From Melghirimyces thermohalophilus (GTDB lineage Bacteria; Bacillota; Bacilli; Thermoactinomycetales; DSM-45169), in the NCBI RefSeq assembly GCF_900102685.1, contig NZ_FMZA01000007.1, positions 112,635 to 176,634 of the forward strand: DNA of 64,000 nucleotides. Reading direction: 5' to 3'. The notes beneath the pieces were generated by a model. The model saw only the letters and a program-made list of their open reading frames with translations, did not search any database and was not told where the DNA came from. The translations under genes and the position numbers were made by a program. This document shows positions 8,176-16,970 of the stretch, piece after piece (within the stretch, counting starts at the first letter, position 1; every line of letters starts with the position of its first letter).

Positions 8176-9723
8176 ATGGAATTGATCGCTATCCGATCGA
8201 AGGAGGGGTTGAATATCGAAACGAAGCTGAATGAACTGAAGGAGAAGTTGTCGGAGGTGTATGACCTGGAAGGGGTTATCGCTCTCCTAGATTGGGACCA
8301 GTCCACCTACATGCCGACAGGGGGTGGAGCGGCCCGAGGTCGGCAGATAGCCGTGCTGGAAAAGTTGGTCCACGAAAAAATGACCGACCCAACCTTAGGG
8401 AAGCTTTTGGACGAATTGTCTCCCCTGGAGTCGGAGCTCCCGTATGATTCCGACGAAGCCGGGCTGATCCGTGTCGCCCGTCGAAAGTTTGAGAAGGCTT
8501 CCAAAGTACCCGCTGCGTTTATAGCGGAGTTTGCCAACCACACGGCGGAGACGTTTCATGTGTGGACCGAAGCCCGTCCGGCAGATGATTTTTCCAAGGT
8601 GGCGCCCTATCTGGAGAAAACCTTGGAATACAGCCGGCAGATGGCGGAGTTTTTCCCCGGTTACGAACACATCGCCGATCCCCTGATCGATTTTTCCGAT
8701 CCTGGACTTCGGACTTCGGAGCTGAAGACGCTCTTTACCGATTTGCGGGAAGAGCTGGTCCCGCTGGTGAAGGCGGTCACCGATCGAGAACCGGCGGATG
8801 ACACGTGTCTCACCCGGTCTTATCCCCAGGAGAAGCAGTGGTCCTTCGGTCTCGATGTGATCAAACAGTTGGGCTATGATTTTGAGCGGGGACGGCAGGA
8901 TAAAACCCATCATCCCTTTATGACCAAATTTTCCCTCGGAGACGTGCGCATCACCACCCGACTGAAGGAGAGGGATCTGGGAGAAGGGCTGTTCAGCACG
9001 ATTCACGAAGCGGGACACGCCATGTATGAACAAGGGATCACCGAGGGGTATGAGGGGACGCCCTTGGCTGAAGGGGCCTCCTCCGGTGTACATGAGAGCC
9101 AGTCCCGGCTGTGGGAAAACATCGTCGGGCGCAGCCGGGCGTTTTGGGAGTATTTTTATCCCCGGTTGCAGCGGACATTTCCCGATCAATTGAAGGATGT
9201 CTCCCTGGATACCTTCCACCGGGCAGTAAACAAAGTGCAGCCTTCCCTGATTCGCACCGAGGCCGACGAGTTAACCTATAACCTGCACGTGATGATCCGC
9301 TTCGATCTAGAGTTGGCACTCCTGGAAGGAAAGCTAGCGGTGGAGGATCTACCGGAAGCTTGGCGAGAACGGTACCGACAGGATCTGGGGGTCGTGCCTC
9401 CCGATGACCGGGACGGCGTGCTGCAAGATGTCCATTGGTACATCGGCACCATCGGCGGTGCGTTTCAGGGTTACACCCTGGGCAACATCTTGAGCGCTCA
9501 GTTCTATGAAGCGGCGCTGGCTGCCCATCCCGAAATCCCCGATCAGATTCGCCGCGGGGAATTTAACGGGCTGCGGGGTTGGCTCACGGAACATCTATAC
9601 CGGCACGGGGCCAAGTATACGGCAGATGAACTGACCCGGCGTGCGACGGGCTCTCCCCTCTCTATCGATCCTTACATTCGATATCTCAAACATAAATTTA
9701 CCCAACTCTATCTTGAAGAGTAA
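8176..9723 (+). CDS. Carboxypeptidase Taq-type metallocarboxypeptidase (M32 family)
   Basis: This 515-residue cytoplasmic zinc carboxypeptidase removes C-terminal residues from peptides. The catalytic HEAGH lies at residues 277-281, and the third metal ligand is probably Glu307 in GVHESQSRLWEN, the second M32 signature. The ending with FTQLYL and the length fit the family. ATG 8176 is chosen over TTG 8155 because AAAGAGGAG sits directly upstream of it. Transcription is probably monocistronic, with a hairpin at 9732. It likely recycles peptides. Confidence 0.93.
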   Translation: MELIAIRSKEGLNIETKLNELKEKLSEVYDLEGVIALLDWDQSTYMPTGGGAARGRQIAVLEKLVHEKMTDPTLGKLLDELSPLESELPYDSDEAGLIRVARRKFEKASKVPAAFIAEFANHTAETFHVWTEARPADDFSKVAPYLEKTLEYSRQMAEFFPGYEHIADPLIDFSDPGLRTSELKTLFTDLREELVPLVKAVTDREPADDTCLTRSYPQEKQWSFGLDVIKQLGYDFERGRQDKTHHPFMTKFSLGDVRITTRLKERDLGEGLFSTIHEAGHAMYEQGITEGYEGTPLAEGASSGVHESQSRLWENIVGRSRAFWEYFYPRLQRTFPDQLKDVSLDTFHRAVNKVQPSLIRTEADELTYNLHVMIRFDLELALLEGKLAVEDLPEAWRERYRQDLGVVPPDDRDGVLQDVHWYIGTIGGAFQGYTLGNILSAQFYEAALAAHPEIPDQIRRGEFNGLRGWLTEHLYRHGAKYTADELTRRATGSPLSIDPYIRYLKHKFTQLYLEE

Positions 9724-9731
9724 GTGATTCG

Positions 9732-9758
9732 GCCGGAGGGGTATACCTTCCGGCTTTT
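9732..9758 (+). terminator. Terminator after the M32 peptidase gene
   Basis: GCCGGAGG pairs with CCTTCCGGC, followed by TTTT. Confidence 0.7.
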
Positions 9759-9867
9759 ATGAAAAATAATTGATCGATGATTCCTTTTTTTATGAGAAAT
9801 TTGACGGGCTGTCGGATGCATACTATCATGAGGAGTATTCACGTCATTGCATAAAGGAGAGTTGTTA

Positions 9868-12081
9868 GTGAATTTGTTTAATCAGTGGGTGGCCGATTTG
9901 TCGGCTTGGATCTGGGGACCGCCCATGATTATTTTCCTCTTGGGTGGCGGACTCTTTCTTACGTTTCGTTTGAAGTTCTTTCAGTTTCGATTTTTTGCCC
10001 ATGCTATGCGCCAAACTGTCGGAAGAATCAGGCAAAACACCGACCACCTGGAGGGAACATTGACCCCGTTCCAGGCGTTTACTTCGGCGCTGGCGTCGAC
10101 GGCGGGAGCGACCAATATTGTCGGTGTGGGAGTCGCTATCGCCATCGGCGGACCTGGGGCCATGTTCTGGATGTGGGTGATCGCCCTCATCGGGATGGCG
10201 AGTAAGTACAGCGAGATCCTGCTCGGGGTGAAATACCGAGAAAAAAATGAAGAGGGCCACTTTGTCGGCGGACCGATGTACTACATTCAAAAGGGACTCG
10301 GTTGGAAATGGTTGGCGGTGATGTTTGCGGGGGGGCTGATGCTGGAAGTGATCCCCAGCTCCATGGTTCAGTCCAACTCCATCGCTTCCACTGCAAAGCT
10401 TTCCTTCGGATGGCCCACCTGGGTGACAGGGATTGTGATGACCATCCTGACAGCGATCGTAGTGTTTGGCGGCGTGAAGCGAATCGGCAATGTGGCGGAG
10501 AAGATCGTTCCCATTATGGTGATTGTCTATCTATTAGGAGCCATCGGCGTGATTTTGATCAACATCGATCAGCTGCCCGGCGTCTTTCGCGATATTTTCG
10601 TCTATGCTTTTACCCCGATTTCCGCTACCGGTGGTTTTGCTGGCGCTGGCGTGATGCTGGCGATCCGTTGGGGGATGGCTCGAGGGGCTTATTCCAACGA
10701 AGCAGGGATGGGGACTGCTTCCATCGCCCACGCCACCGCCCAGACGGACCATCCGGCCCGGCAAGGGTTGTGGGGACTGTTCAGTGTGACGATGGACACC
10801 TTGGTCATCTGCACCGCCAGCGGTTTGGCTGTGCTGTCCGCCGGCACCTGGACGCAGGTGGACAGCACCGGCGGGGAAGCGGCGCTGGCACATACAGTTT
10901 CCCTCGCTTTCGGACAGTTGTTGGGACCGACTGCCGGTGGACTGTTCGTCTCCTTTTTCCTGCTCATCTTCGTGATGACCACGGTTGGGGTGTTGATCTT
11001 TTATGGGGAAAAGCAGGCGGAGTATCTGTTCGGTTTAAAATTTTCAAAATTTATGCGTGTCATCTATGTCTTGTCCATGTTTGCCGGAGCAGTGGGAGGA
11101 CTCAAATTCGTCTGGCAGTTCTTGGACATCTTATTGGCCGCGATCGTGGTGCCCAATATGATCGCTCTGTTATTTATGAGCAAAGAAGTGAAAGAGGAGA
11201 CGGAAGACTATATTGAAAATGTATACAAAAAGGAGAAAGAAGAGAGAGAAGGCGAGCTAAAACAGGAAATCTCATGGCGCAAGTGGAATCATGAACAGGG
11301 TGTGAGATTTGTTCAAAGGAGGCGATCTTCAATGACCCGGACGTACTCGGTGATGAAAGAGGCGGAACCCTTTTATTTTCCGGGGAATAAAACCGGTATC
11401 CTGGTCCAGCACGGATTTACCGGAACCACCCAAAGCATGCGGCCATTGGGGGAACACCTGGCGGCGTGCGGGTACACCGTATACGGACCGCGTCTCAAAG
11501 GTCACGGGACTCACTATGAGGAGCTGGAAGGCACCACTTATCAGGATTGGGTCCATTCCGCTGAAGCTGGTTATTGCAAACTGAAGGAGACCTGTTCCGA
11601 AGTATTTGTCGTTGGCCTGTCCATGGGGGGCACCCTCGCCCTCCATCTGGCCCATCGCTTTCCGGAGACCCGGGGCATCGTCTTGATCAATGCGGCGTTG
11701 GAGATTACCAATCTGGATCAATTGGTCACCTTGAAGGAACCCCGTTTTCTGGATGCCATCGGATCCGACATCAAAGCGGAGGGGGTTGAGGAGCTGGCTT
11801 ATGAGAAAATCCCGCTGAAGTCGGTAAAGGAATTTGCCGAATTGGCGACCCGAACCAGGGAGAAAGTCTCCTCGATCTCCACTCCGACCTTGATCCTGGT
11901 CTCCCGTGAGGATCATGTGGTTCCTCCTGCCAACTCCCGATGGATCGAGGATCAACTTCGATCGGAGGACAAAAGGGTGGTAACGCTGGAGAACTCCTAC
12001 CATGTGGCCACCTTGGACAACGACAAACAGCGGATTCAACAGGAAACGGAAGCATTTATCCAAAACCGGGCGCAAGCTTAA
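9868..12081 (+). CDS. Sodium/alanine symporter (AGCS) reading through into an esterase domain
   Basis: GTG 9868 follows AAAGGAGAG. The first 460 or so residues are a complete AGCS-family amino-acid:cation symporter with about ten membrane segments, including the family-typical TPFQAFTSALASTAGATNI and ARGAYSNEAGMGTASIAHA. After the last helix comes a charged tail (KKEKEEREGELKQE). Instead of stopping, the frame runs straight into a complete alpha/beta hydrolase whose own ATG is at 11332. The result is a 737-residue open frame. Most AGCS proteins end at about 460-490 residues without such a domain. The fusion may be expressed, or the hydrolase may be made mainly from its internal start. Membrane location is certain; alanine or glycine as substrate is family inference. 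Confidence 0.85.
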   Translation: MNLFNQWVADLSAWIWGPPMIIFLLGGGLFLTFRLKFFQFRFFAHAMRQTVGRIRQNTDHLEGTLTPFQAFTSALASTAGATNIVGVGVAIAIGGPGAMFWMWVIALIGMASKYSEILLGVKYREKNEEGHFVGGPMYYIQKGLGWKWLAVMFAGGLMLEVIPSSMVQSNSIASTAKLSFGWPTWVTGIVMTILTAIVVFGGVKRIGNVAEKIVPIMVIVYLLGAIGVILINIDQLPGVFRDIFVYAFTPISATGGFAGAGVMLAIRWGMARGAYSNEAGMGTASIAHATAQTDHPARQGLWGLFSVTMDTLVICTASGLAVLSAGTWTQVDSTGGEAALAHTVSLAFGQLLGPTAGGLFVSFFLLIFVMTTVGVLIFYGEKQAEYLFGLKFSKFMRVIYVLSMFAGAVGGLKFVWQFLDILLAAIVVPNMIALLFMSKEVKEETEDYIENVYKKEKEEREGELKQEISWRKWNHEQGVRFVQRRRSSMTRTYSVMKEAEPFYFPGNKTGILVQHGFTGTTQSMRPLGEHLAACGYTVYGPRLKGHGTHYEELEGTTYQDWVHSAEAGYCKLKETCSEVFVVGLSMGGTLALHLAHRFPETRGIVLINAALEITNLDQLVTLKEPRFLDAIGSDIKAEGVEELAYEKIPLKSVKEFAELATRTREKVSSISTPTLILVSREDHVVPPANSRWIEDQLRSEDKRVVTLENSYHVATLDNDKQRIQQETEAFIQNRAQA
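11332..12081 (+). CDS. Est30-like carboxylesterase / monoacylglycerol lipase, internal start
   Basis: Inside the long frame, AAAGGAGG lies nine bases before ATG 11332, an ideal translation start. The 249-residue product is a stand-alone alpha/beta hydrolase: oxyanion HGFTG near the N-terminus, nucleophile Ser97 in GLSMGG, acidic residue in SREDHVVPP and His in SYHVATLD. It matches the size and layout of Geobacillus Est30-type carboxylesterases. The gene was probably separate originally and became continuous with the symporter when the latter's stop codon was lost. Both products could coexist. Confidence 0.8.
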   Translation: MTRTYSVMKEAEPFYFPGNKTGILVQHGFTGTTQSMRPLGEHLAACGYTVYGPRLKGHGTHYEELEGTTYQDWVHSAEAGYCKLKETCSEVFVVGLSMGGTLALHLAHRFPETRGIVLINAALEITNLDQLVTLKEPRFLDAIGSDIKAEGVEELAYEKIPLKSVKEFAELATRTREKVSSISTPTLILVSREDHVVPPANSRWIEDQLRSEDKRVVTLENSYHVATLDNDKQRIQQETEAFIQNRAQA

Positions 12082-12102
12082 ACGGGTTTTCCCGTGATTC
12101 GT

Positions 12103-12132
12103 CAACGGGCAATCACCCGTTGGCGTTTTTTA
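12103..12132 (+). terminator. Terminator after the symporter/esterase gene
   Basis: CAACGGG pairs with CCCGTTG and is followed by GCG and six Ts. Confidence 0.75.
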
Positions 12133-12210
12133 TGGTATGGTTTTTGTTGAGAAAAATAAAGGGTATCCCATGAAAAGGGTACAACAATACACGTGAAAAG
12201 GTGGGGGATC

Positions 12211-12657
12211 ATGGCGCAACATGAATTTCATCTGACAGCAGAGTGGAACGGCGGCCGAAATGCGGAAGGAACGATCCGCGCTGGCAATTTGGATACGAAG
12301 ATCTCCATCCCGAAGGAGATGGGAGGTCCGGGAGTAGGGACCAACCCTGACGAAATGCTGATCGGAGCGGCCGCTACCTGTTATTTGATCACTTTGGCGG
12401 CGATGTTGGAGAGAAAACAGATCCCGGTAGACAAGCTCACCCTGGAAACGACAGGGGTGGTGAGCGAAAACCGGGGACGCCTCAAGTTTGAAAGCATCAC
12501 CCATTACCCCCATGTGGTGCTGGGTACAGAGGTGACAGAGCAACAAGTGGAGGAAGCCAAAGGATTTACGGAAAAAGCGGAACAATCCTGTATGATTTCC
12601 AATGCCCTTCGTGGAAACGTGGAACTGGCGGTCGAAGCCCGTGTGGAAAAAGCGTGA
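12211..12657 (+). CDS. OsmC/Ohr-family protein (SACOL1771-type)
   Basis: This 148-residue OsmC-fold protein is likely a thiol peroxidase or disulfide-handling enzyme. The two conserved cysteines are Cys57 in AAATCYLITLA and Cys127 in AEQSCMIS. Start ATG 12211 has AAAGGTGGGG just upstream; GTG 12193 does not. It stands alone between two terminators. The OsmC family reduces hydroperoxides using these cysteines, but the substrate of this subgroup is not defined. Confidence 0.9.
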   Translation: MAQHEFHLTAEWNGGRNAEGTIRAGNLDTKISIPKEMGGPGVGTNPDEMLIGAAATCYLITLAAMLERKQIPVDKLTLETTGVVSENRGRLKFESITHYPHVVLGTEVTEQQVEEAKGFTEKAEQSCMISNALRGNVELAVEARVEKA

Positions 12658-12664
12658 TCAAACA

Positions 12665-12701
12665 AATCCCTGTCCTCGATAGAAGGGGGACAGGGATTTT
12701 T
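12665..12701. terminator. Bidirectional terminator between osmC-like and yhzD-like genes
   Basis: AATCCCTGTCC pairs with GGACAGGGATT and is followed by Ts. Confidence 0.75.
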
Positions 12702-12731
12702 ACGGTTATATCGGAAGCGCTTTCGACAATG

Positions 12732-12935
12732 TTACGCCTTCGCCTTTTTGCCTTTGTGGCTCAGGAACTCGACCAGACGCCCCGAGGTGTGCACGATCCG
12801 AAAGGGGTGTTCCTGAACATCGTTCTCCCGCAGGATGGCATGCCCTTTTTCCTTCGCTGCAGAATCGTCAGTGGCCTCGATGGGTTCATCATACAGCTTG
12901 CTCCCGTCCTGATCATAAACGGTTAAGTGATACAA
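12732..12935 (-). CDS. YhzD-like small protein
   Basis: This 67-residue protein resembles YhzD of Bacillus: an N-terminal YHLTVYDQDGSKLYDE strand pair, a helix with AKEKGHAIL, and a VHTSGRLVEF strand. It starts at TTG 12935 with AAAGGAGG upstream. The lysine-rich tail (HKGKKAKA) is unstructured. Function is unknown. Confidence 0.7.
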   Translation of the reverse strand: MYHLTVYDQDGSKLYDEPIEATDDSAAKEKGHAILRENDVQEHPFRIVHTSGRLVEFLSHKGKKAKA

Positions 12936-13025
12936 TCGATGTGTCCTCCTTTGCTGTGGTTTGATCCTTTCTATTATACCAAAGAGGAACGCCTTTGCGA
13001 AAAGTTCGCAACATGCTAACGGGAT

Positions 13026-13811
13026 TTATCCATGATGGTATCGGATTTGCCGCGTCAAGTCCTCTGCTCCTATGCGCAGCACAGGCAGAAACACTTCCTT
13101 CAGCTTCGCTTCCGTTGTGCGGAGGGTGTGGGTGGAAATATTCATGGCGGCAATCGGTTCTTGCTTCCGGTTAAAAATAGGGGCCGCGATGGAGTGAAGA
13201 CCGGCTTCCAGTTCGTTTTTCGCTTCTGCGTACCCTTGCTCGCGATAGGCTTCCAACTGCGCTTCCAATTCATCGAAATCAGTGATGGTCGCGTCAGTAA
13301 AGGCTTCCACCGTCGCCGATTCCCAGACTTGTCTCCTCTCTTCTTCCGGCAGCCAAGCGACCAGGGCTTTCCCTAGAGAAGTGGCATAATACGGCAGACG
13401 CGAGCCGACGCGCAGGTTGGCTCCGATGATTCGCTCGGCTGCGTTTACTCGGGAGACGTAGACGATTTCCGCTTCATCCAACACCGCCAAATTGGTCGAT
13501 TCCTTCACTTGGGTGGCGATCTTCTCCAAGATCGGGTGAGCCAGATCCGGAAGGTTGAGAGATTCGAGATAATGGGCTCCCAAATCCAAGGTTTTGGGAG
13601 TCAGCTGAAAAAACCGTCCCTGATGCAAGCGCAGGTAACCTAGGTCGACGAGGGTAAGGGCGAAACGACGCACCGTCGCCTTGTTGATTCCGGTCTTTTC
13701 TTCTAATTGCCCCAGGGTCATCGATGTCGCACAAGCATCAAAGGCTTTCAATACAGCAAAGGCTTTAGATACCGAATGGACGAAATAATTACCGGGTCGC
13801 TTTTCCGCCAT
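13026..13811 (-). CDS. IclR-family transcriptional regulator (PcaR/PobR-like)
   Basis: This 261-residue regulator has an N-terminal winged helix (MTLGQLEEKTGINKATVRRF) and a C-terminal effector-binding GAF-like domain (YYATSLGKALVAWLPEEER, GLHSIAAPIF). These features place it close to the PcaR/PobR branch that senses aromatic-catabolism intermediates. ATG 13811 has GAAGGAG ten bases upstream; GTG 13832 overlaps that site and is unlikely. It faces a remnant CoA-transferase and a thiolase gene across a shared control region containing a palindrome (13913-13948). It probably controlled a beta-ketoadipate or acetoacetate pathway. Confidence 0.88.
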   Translation of the reverse strand: MAEKRPGNYFVHSVSKAFAVLKAFDACATSMTLGQLEEKTGINKATVRRFALTLVDLGYLRLHQGRFFQLTPKTLDLGAHYLESLNLPDLAHPILEKIATQVKESTNLAVLDEAEIVYVSRVNAAERIIGANLRVGSRLPYYATSLGKALVAWLPEEERRQVWESATVEAFTDATITDFDELEAQLEAYREQGYAEAKNELEAGLHSIAAPIFNRKQEPIAAMNISTHTLRTTEAKLKEVFLPVLRIGAEDLTRQIRYHHG

Positions 13812-13912
13812 ATGTGAAACACGCTCCTTCACCTAATCTTCAGGCATCGAAACAGTTTCCGCTTGGTTGATTTATTTGAAAATTGCTTTTATAATAAATT
13901 TGCACTTACGTG

Positions 13913-13948
13913 ATTCGTATATATGTACGCATAGTGTACAATGCGAAT
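13913..13948. promoter_or_regulatory. Likely IclR operator in the divergent control region
   Basis: ATTCG (13913-13917) and CGAAT (13944-13948) flank an inner GTAC/GTAC pair. The imperfect 36-base palindrome lies between the iclR-like gene and the CoA-transferase remnant. No other dyad of this size was seen there. Confidence 0.45.
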
Positions 13949-13988
13949 GCGATAAACGCAACAGATAGAGGAGAAGGGAGGGTGGTGG

Positions 13989-14371
13989 TTGCATAAGATC
14001 GTATCCGCCGCAGAAGCGGTTTCCCCCATCAACGACGGGGACACCCTCCGCTGTCGGCGGCTTTGGTCTGGTCGTCTGCCCCTTAGCTTTGTTGGAAGCG
14101 CATCTGAATCGTGCTGTCTCCGGGTTGACGGTGATCGGCAACAACCTAGGGGGAGCCGGGAGAAAAAATAAAATCAAAAAAGCGATCGGTTCCTATTACG
14201 GCCCAAAACGTGGTTGATACCCTGATCACAGAGTATGCAGTGTTTCGGTTTATCGACGGAAACATGGTGCTGGAGGAACTGGCTGCGGGGTGGACCGTAG
14301 AACAGTTAAAGGGGATCACAACGGCCTGGATTAGCGTTTCTCTGGTCCTACAGGCGTACAGCATCGCTTAA
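13989..14371 (+). pseudogene. Collapsed 3-oxoacid CoA-transferase genes (A start fused to B end)
   Basis: TTG 13989 after GGAGAAGGGAGGG begins HKIVSAAEAVSPINDGDTL, the N-terminus of CoA-transferase subunit A. After a frame shift near 14045 it continues GGFGLVVCPLALLEAHLNRA, GLTVIGNNLGGAG and KIKKAIGSYYG. The next recognisable stretch, VVDTLITEYAVFRFIDG, is the C-terminus of subunit B. About 1.1 kb covering most of A and B has been lost. The neighbouring intact thiolase would act on the same acetoacetyl- or oxoadipyl-CoA, so the pathway step is missing here. Confidence 0.82.
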
Positions 14372-14392
14372 ATTTTGAAGAGGAGGATCCCA

Positions 14393-15577
14393 TTGATCAA
14401 TCAGGAGTTTGTGGTAGTCAGTGCGAAGCGGACAGCGGTTGGTCGATTTGGAGGATCGTTGAAAACGGTTTCTTCGGGAGGCTTGGCTGCGGCAGTGATC
14501 CGGGACGCGTTGGAAAGCACCGGCCTCGGAAACGATACCATTGATGAAGTGGTGATGGGCGAGGTGCGCCAGTCAACAGAATCATCCAATGTGGCTCGGG
14601 TGGCCGGATTGCGGGCGGGCCTGTCCCTGGAGACACCGGCCTATACAATTAACCGCTTGTGTGCCTCCGGGATGCAAGCTGTGGTCTCCGGTGTTCAGCA
14701 TCTGGCGTTCCACCCGGAGGAGATCGTGATCGCCGGCGGTACAGAAAATATGAGCCGTGCCCCTATCTATCTACGCAATTCCCGCTTCGGGGAAGGCAAT
14801 CCCTATCTGGTCGATTCCAACATGGAAAATGGACAACAACCGATCGAAATGTACGGGAAAGATCTAGGGATGGGAATGACGGCAGAAAATGTAGCCGAAA
14901 AATACGGGATCTCCCGGGAAGACCAGGATGCCTTCGCTCTGGAGAGCCAGCGCCGCGCCAAACAAGCGTGGGAAACAGGCAAATTTGACGAGCAGATCGT
15001 CCCGATCGAGGTGCAAAAGAAAAAAGAAACTTTCGTATTCTCAAAAGACGAACACATGCGTGAAACCAATATGGAGAAGCTGGCTAATTTGAAACCGGTG
15101 TTCAAAAAAGGCGGATCGGTCACCGCCGGCAATGCCTGCGGGCGCAACGACGGCGCCAGCGCGATCGTGTTGATGACCAAAGAACGCGCGAAATCGCTGG
15201 GGTTGAAGCCAATCGCCAAGATCAAGGATTGGTCCGTCGCCGGTGTCGACCCTCGCTATATGGGAATCGGGCCGGTTCCCGCAGTGAAACAGCTGTTAAA
15301 GCGGAGGGGCTTGCAGCTGGCGGATATCGGACTGATCGAATTGAATGAGGCCTTCGCCGCTCAATCCCTCGCCGTGATCCGAGAATTGGACATGGATATG
15401 GAAAAAGTGAATGTAAACGGCGGAGCGATCGCTCTGGGTCACCCCCTTGGAGCGACGGGAGCGGTGATCATGACCAAGCTGATCCATGAGATGAACTGCC
15501 GGCAGGAAGAACTGGGCCTGGCGACATTATGTGTCGGAGGGGGGCAAGGGATGGCTGTTTTGCTCGAATCCGCATAA
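14393..15577 (+). CDS. Acetyl-CoA acyltransferase (thiolase)
   Basis: This 394-residue thiolase joins or cleaves acyl-CoA with acetyl-CoA. The nucleophile Cys lies in [11 protein letters not shown], the catalytic His in [10 protein letters not shown] and the second Cys in [12 protein letters not shown] 14393 is chosen because AGGAGG lies seven bases upstream; TTG 14375 would start inside that site's leader. It follows the CoA-transferase remnant and faces the IclR regulator, suggesting a beta-ketoadipyl-CoA or acetoacetyl-CoA thiolase. The exact substrate cannot be read from sequence. Confidence 0.92.
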   Translation: MINQEFVVVSAKRTAVGRFGGSLKTVSSGGLAAAVIRDALESTGLGNDTIDEVVMGEVRQSTESSNVARVAGLRAGLSLETPAYTINRLCASGMQAVVSGVQHLAFHPEEIVIAGGTENMSRAPIYLRNSRFGEGNPYLVDSNMENGQQPIEMYGKDLGMGMTAENVAEKYGISREDQDAFALESQRRAKQAWETGKFDEQIVPIEVQKKKETFVFSKDEHMRETNMEKLANLKPVFKKGGSVTAGNACGRNDGASAIVLMTKERAKSLGLKPIAKIKDWSVAGVDPRYMGIGPVPAVKQLLKRRGLQLADIGLIELNEAFAAQSLAVIRELDMDMEKVNVNGGAIALGHPLGATGAVIMTKLIHEMNCRQEELGLATLCVGGGQGMAVLLESA

Positions 15578-15596
15578 AGGTTAGGAGGTGCCCTCC

Positions 15597-16866
15597 TTGA
15601 AAACCGAAGTGAATCAACCGCAACTACTGACACCCCCAACGACATGGAAAGAAAAATGGAAGCATACCGGCCCCGGTCTGGTGGTTGCTGCCACGGGGGT
15701 AGGAACCGCTGATTTGGTCACCTCGCTGGTGATCGGCACCTCCTTTGGCCTGACCTTCGTCTGGGCGGTGATTGTCGGCGGAATCCTAAAATATTTCCTG
15801 AACGAAGGCGTCGGCCGGTGGTATCTGGCGACAGGGAAAACGATCCTGGACGGCTGGCACTCCCTCGGTTCTTGGGCAACTGGGTATTTCGGCGTCTACT
15901 CCATCATCTGGGGGGTTGTCTACGGTGCTGCCGCCACCTCCACATTGGGGATGGCGATGCATGCCATGTTTCCGGTCATGCCGTTGTGGGCGTGGGCCAC
16001 GCCATCGGCGGTTTCCTTTTGATCTGGTCTGGTCGCTACCTCTTGTTTGAACGTGTAATGACGGTGTTGATCGGGAACATGTTTCTCACGATCATCGGGA
16101 CCGCTACCCTTTTTTTACCTAGTTTTGGCCAATTTGCGAGCGGTTTTATCCCCGTGTGCCGGAAGGTTCCTTTATGTTGATGCTCGGCTTGATCGGAGGA
16201 GTGAGCGGAACCATCACCCATGTCCTCCTACGGCTATTGGCTCAGTGAAAAGGGATGGATCGGCAAAGGGTGGATCTCCACCATGCGCATCGATGCCAAG
16301 GTGGCCGATACCCTGACGGCGATCTTCGCTATGGTCCGGTCTGATTATCGGGGCGCAGTTTCTCGCCGCTAAGGGTGTGAGCATCCGGGGCGATCAGAGG
16401 CTGATCACCTTGGCCAATCTGCTGGGTGAGGAATTTGGTACCCCTATTCGCTGGATGTTTCTGATCGCCTTTTGGTCTGCCGCTTACACTTCCCTGCTCG
16501 GGGTTGTGGAACGGGGTTCCTTACCTCTTCGCCGATTTCATCAAGACCATCCGTAAGAAGAAAGAGGAAGGGATCCAGTATGTTTCAGAGAAGGAGCCGG
16601 CCTACCGTTTCTATCTCGCGTGGCTCACTTTTCCTCCGATGATCCTTTTCTACTTCGGGAAGCCGGTGGAACTGATCATCATTTACGGAGCGCTGGGAGC
16701 GTTGTTCATGCCCTTTTTGGCTGTCTCCCTGTTGCTCTTGTTAAACTCACAAAAAGTAACAGACGCCTACCGCAATCGACTCACAGCTAATTTGGTCTTA
16801 ACCGGATGCCTGATCCTGTTTGCCTTCTTGGGGGCTCAGGAATTGATGGATATTTTCGCCAAGTAA
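15597..16866 (+). pseudogene. Broken Nramp-family divalent metal transporter
   Basis: TTG 15597 has AGGAGG eight bases upstream. The first segment (WKHTGPGLVVAATGVGTADL) carries the opening helix of Nramp proteins. The frame breaks near 16015, then GRYLLFERVM and later GVSGTITHVSYGYWLSEKG appear in other frames. A further break comes near 16330. The last 120 residues (from about 16504) read through to TAA 16864-16866 with three clear helices. At least three frame changes are needed to join the gene. The family is Nramp-like (Mn/Fe transport). Confidence 0.82.
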
Positions 16867-16970
16867 AACAAGCGATGAGCGCCTGGGGGCGCTCTTTTTG
16901 TGACAACGACGATGGATCAGCTATTAGGAGAGGCCCCCTTCAATTCCGCTGTAATATTGCCACGAGAATT

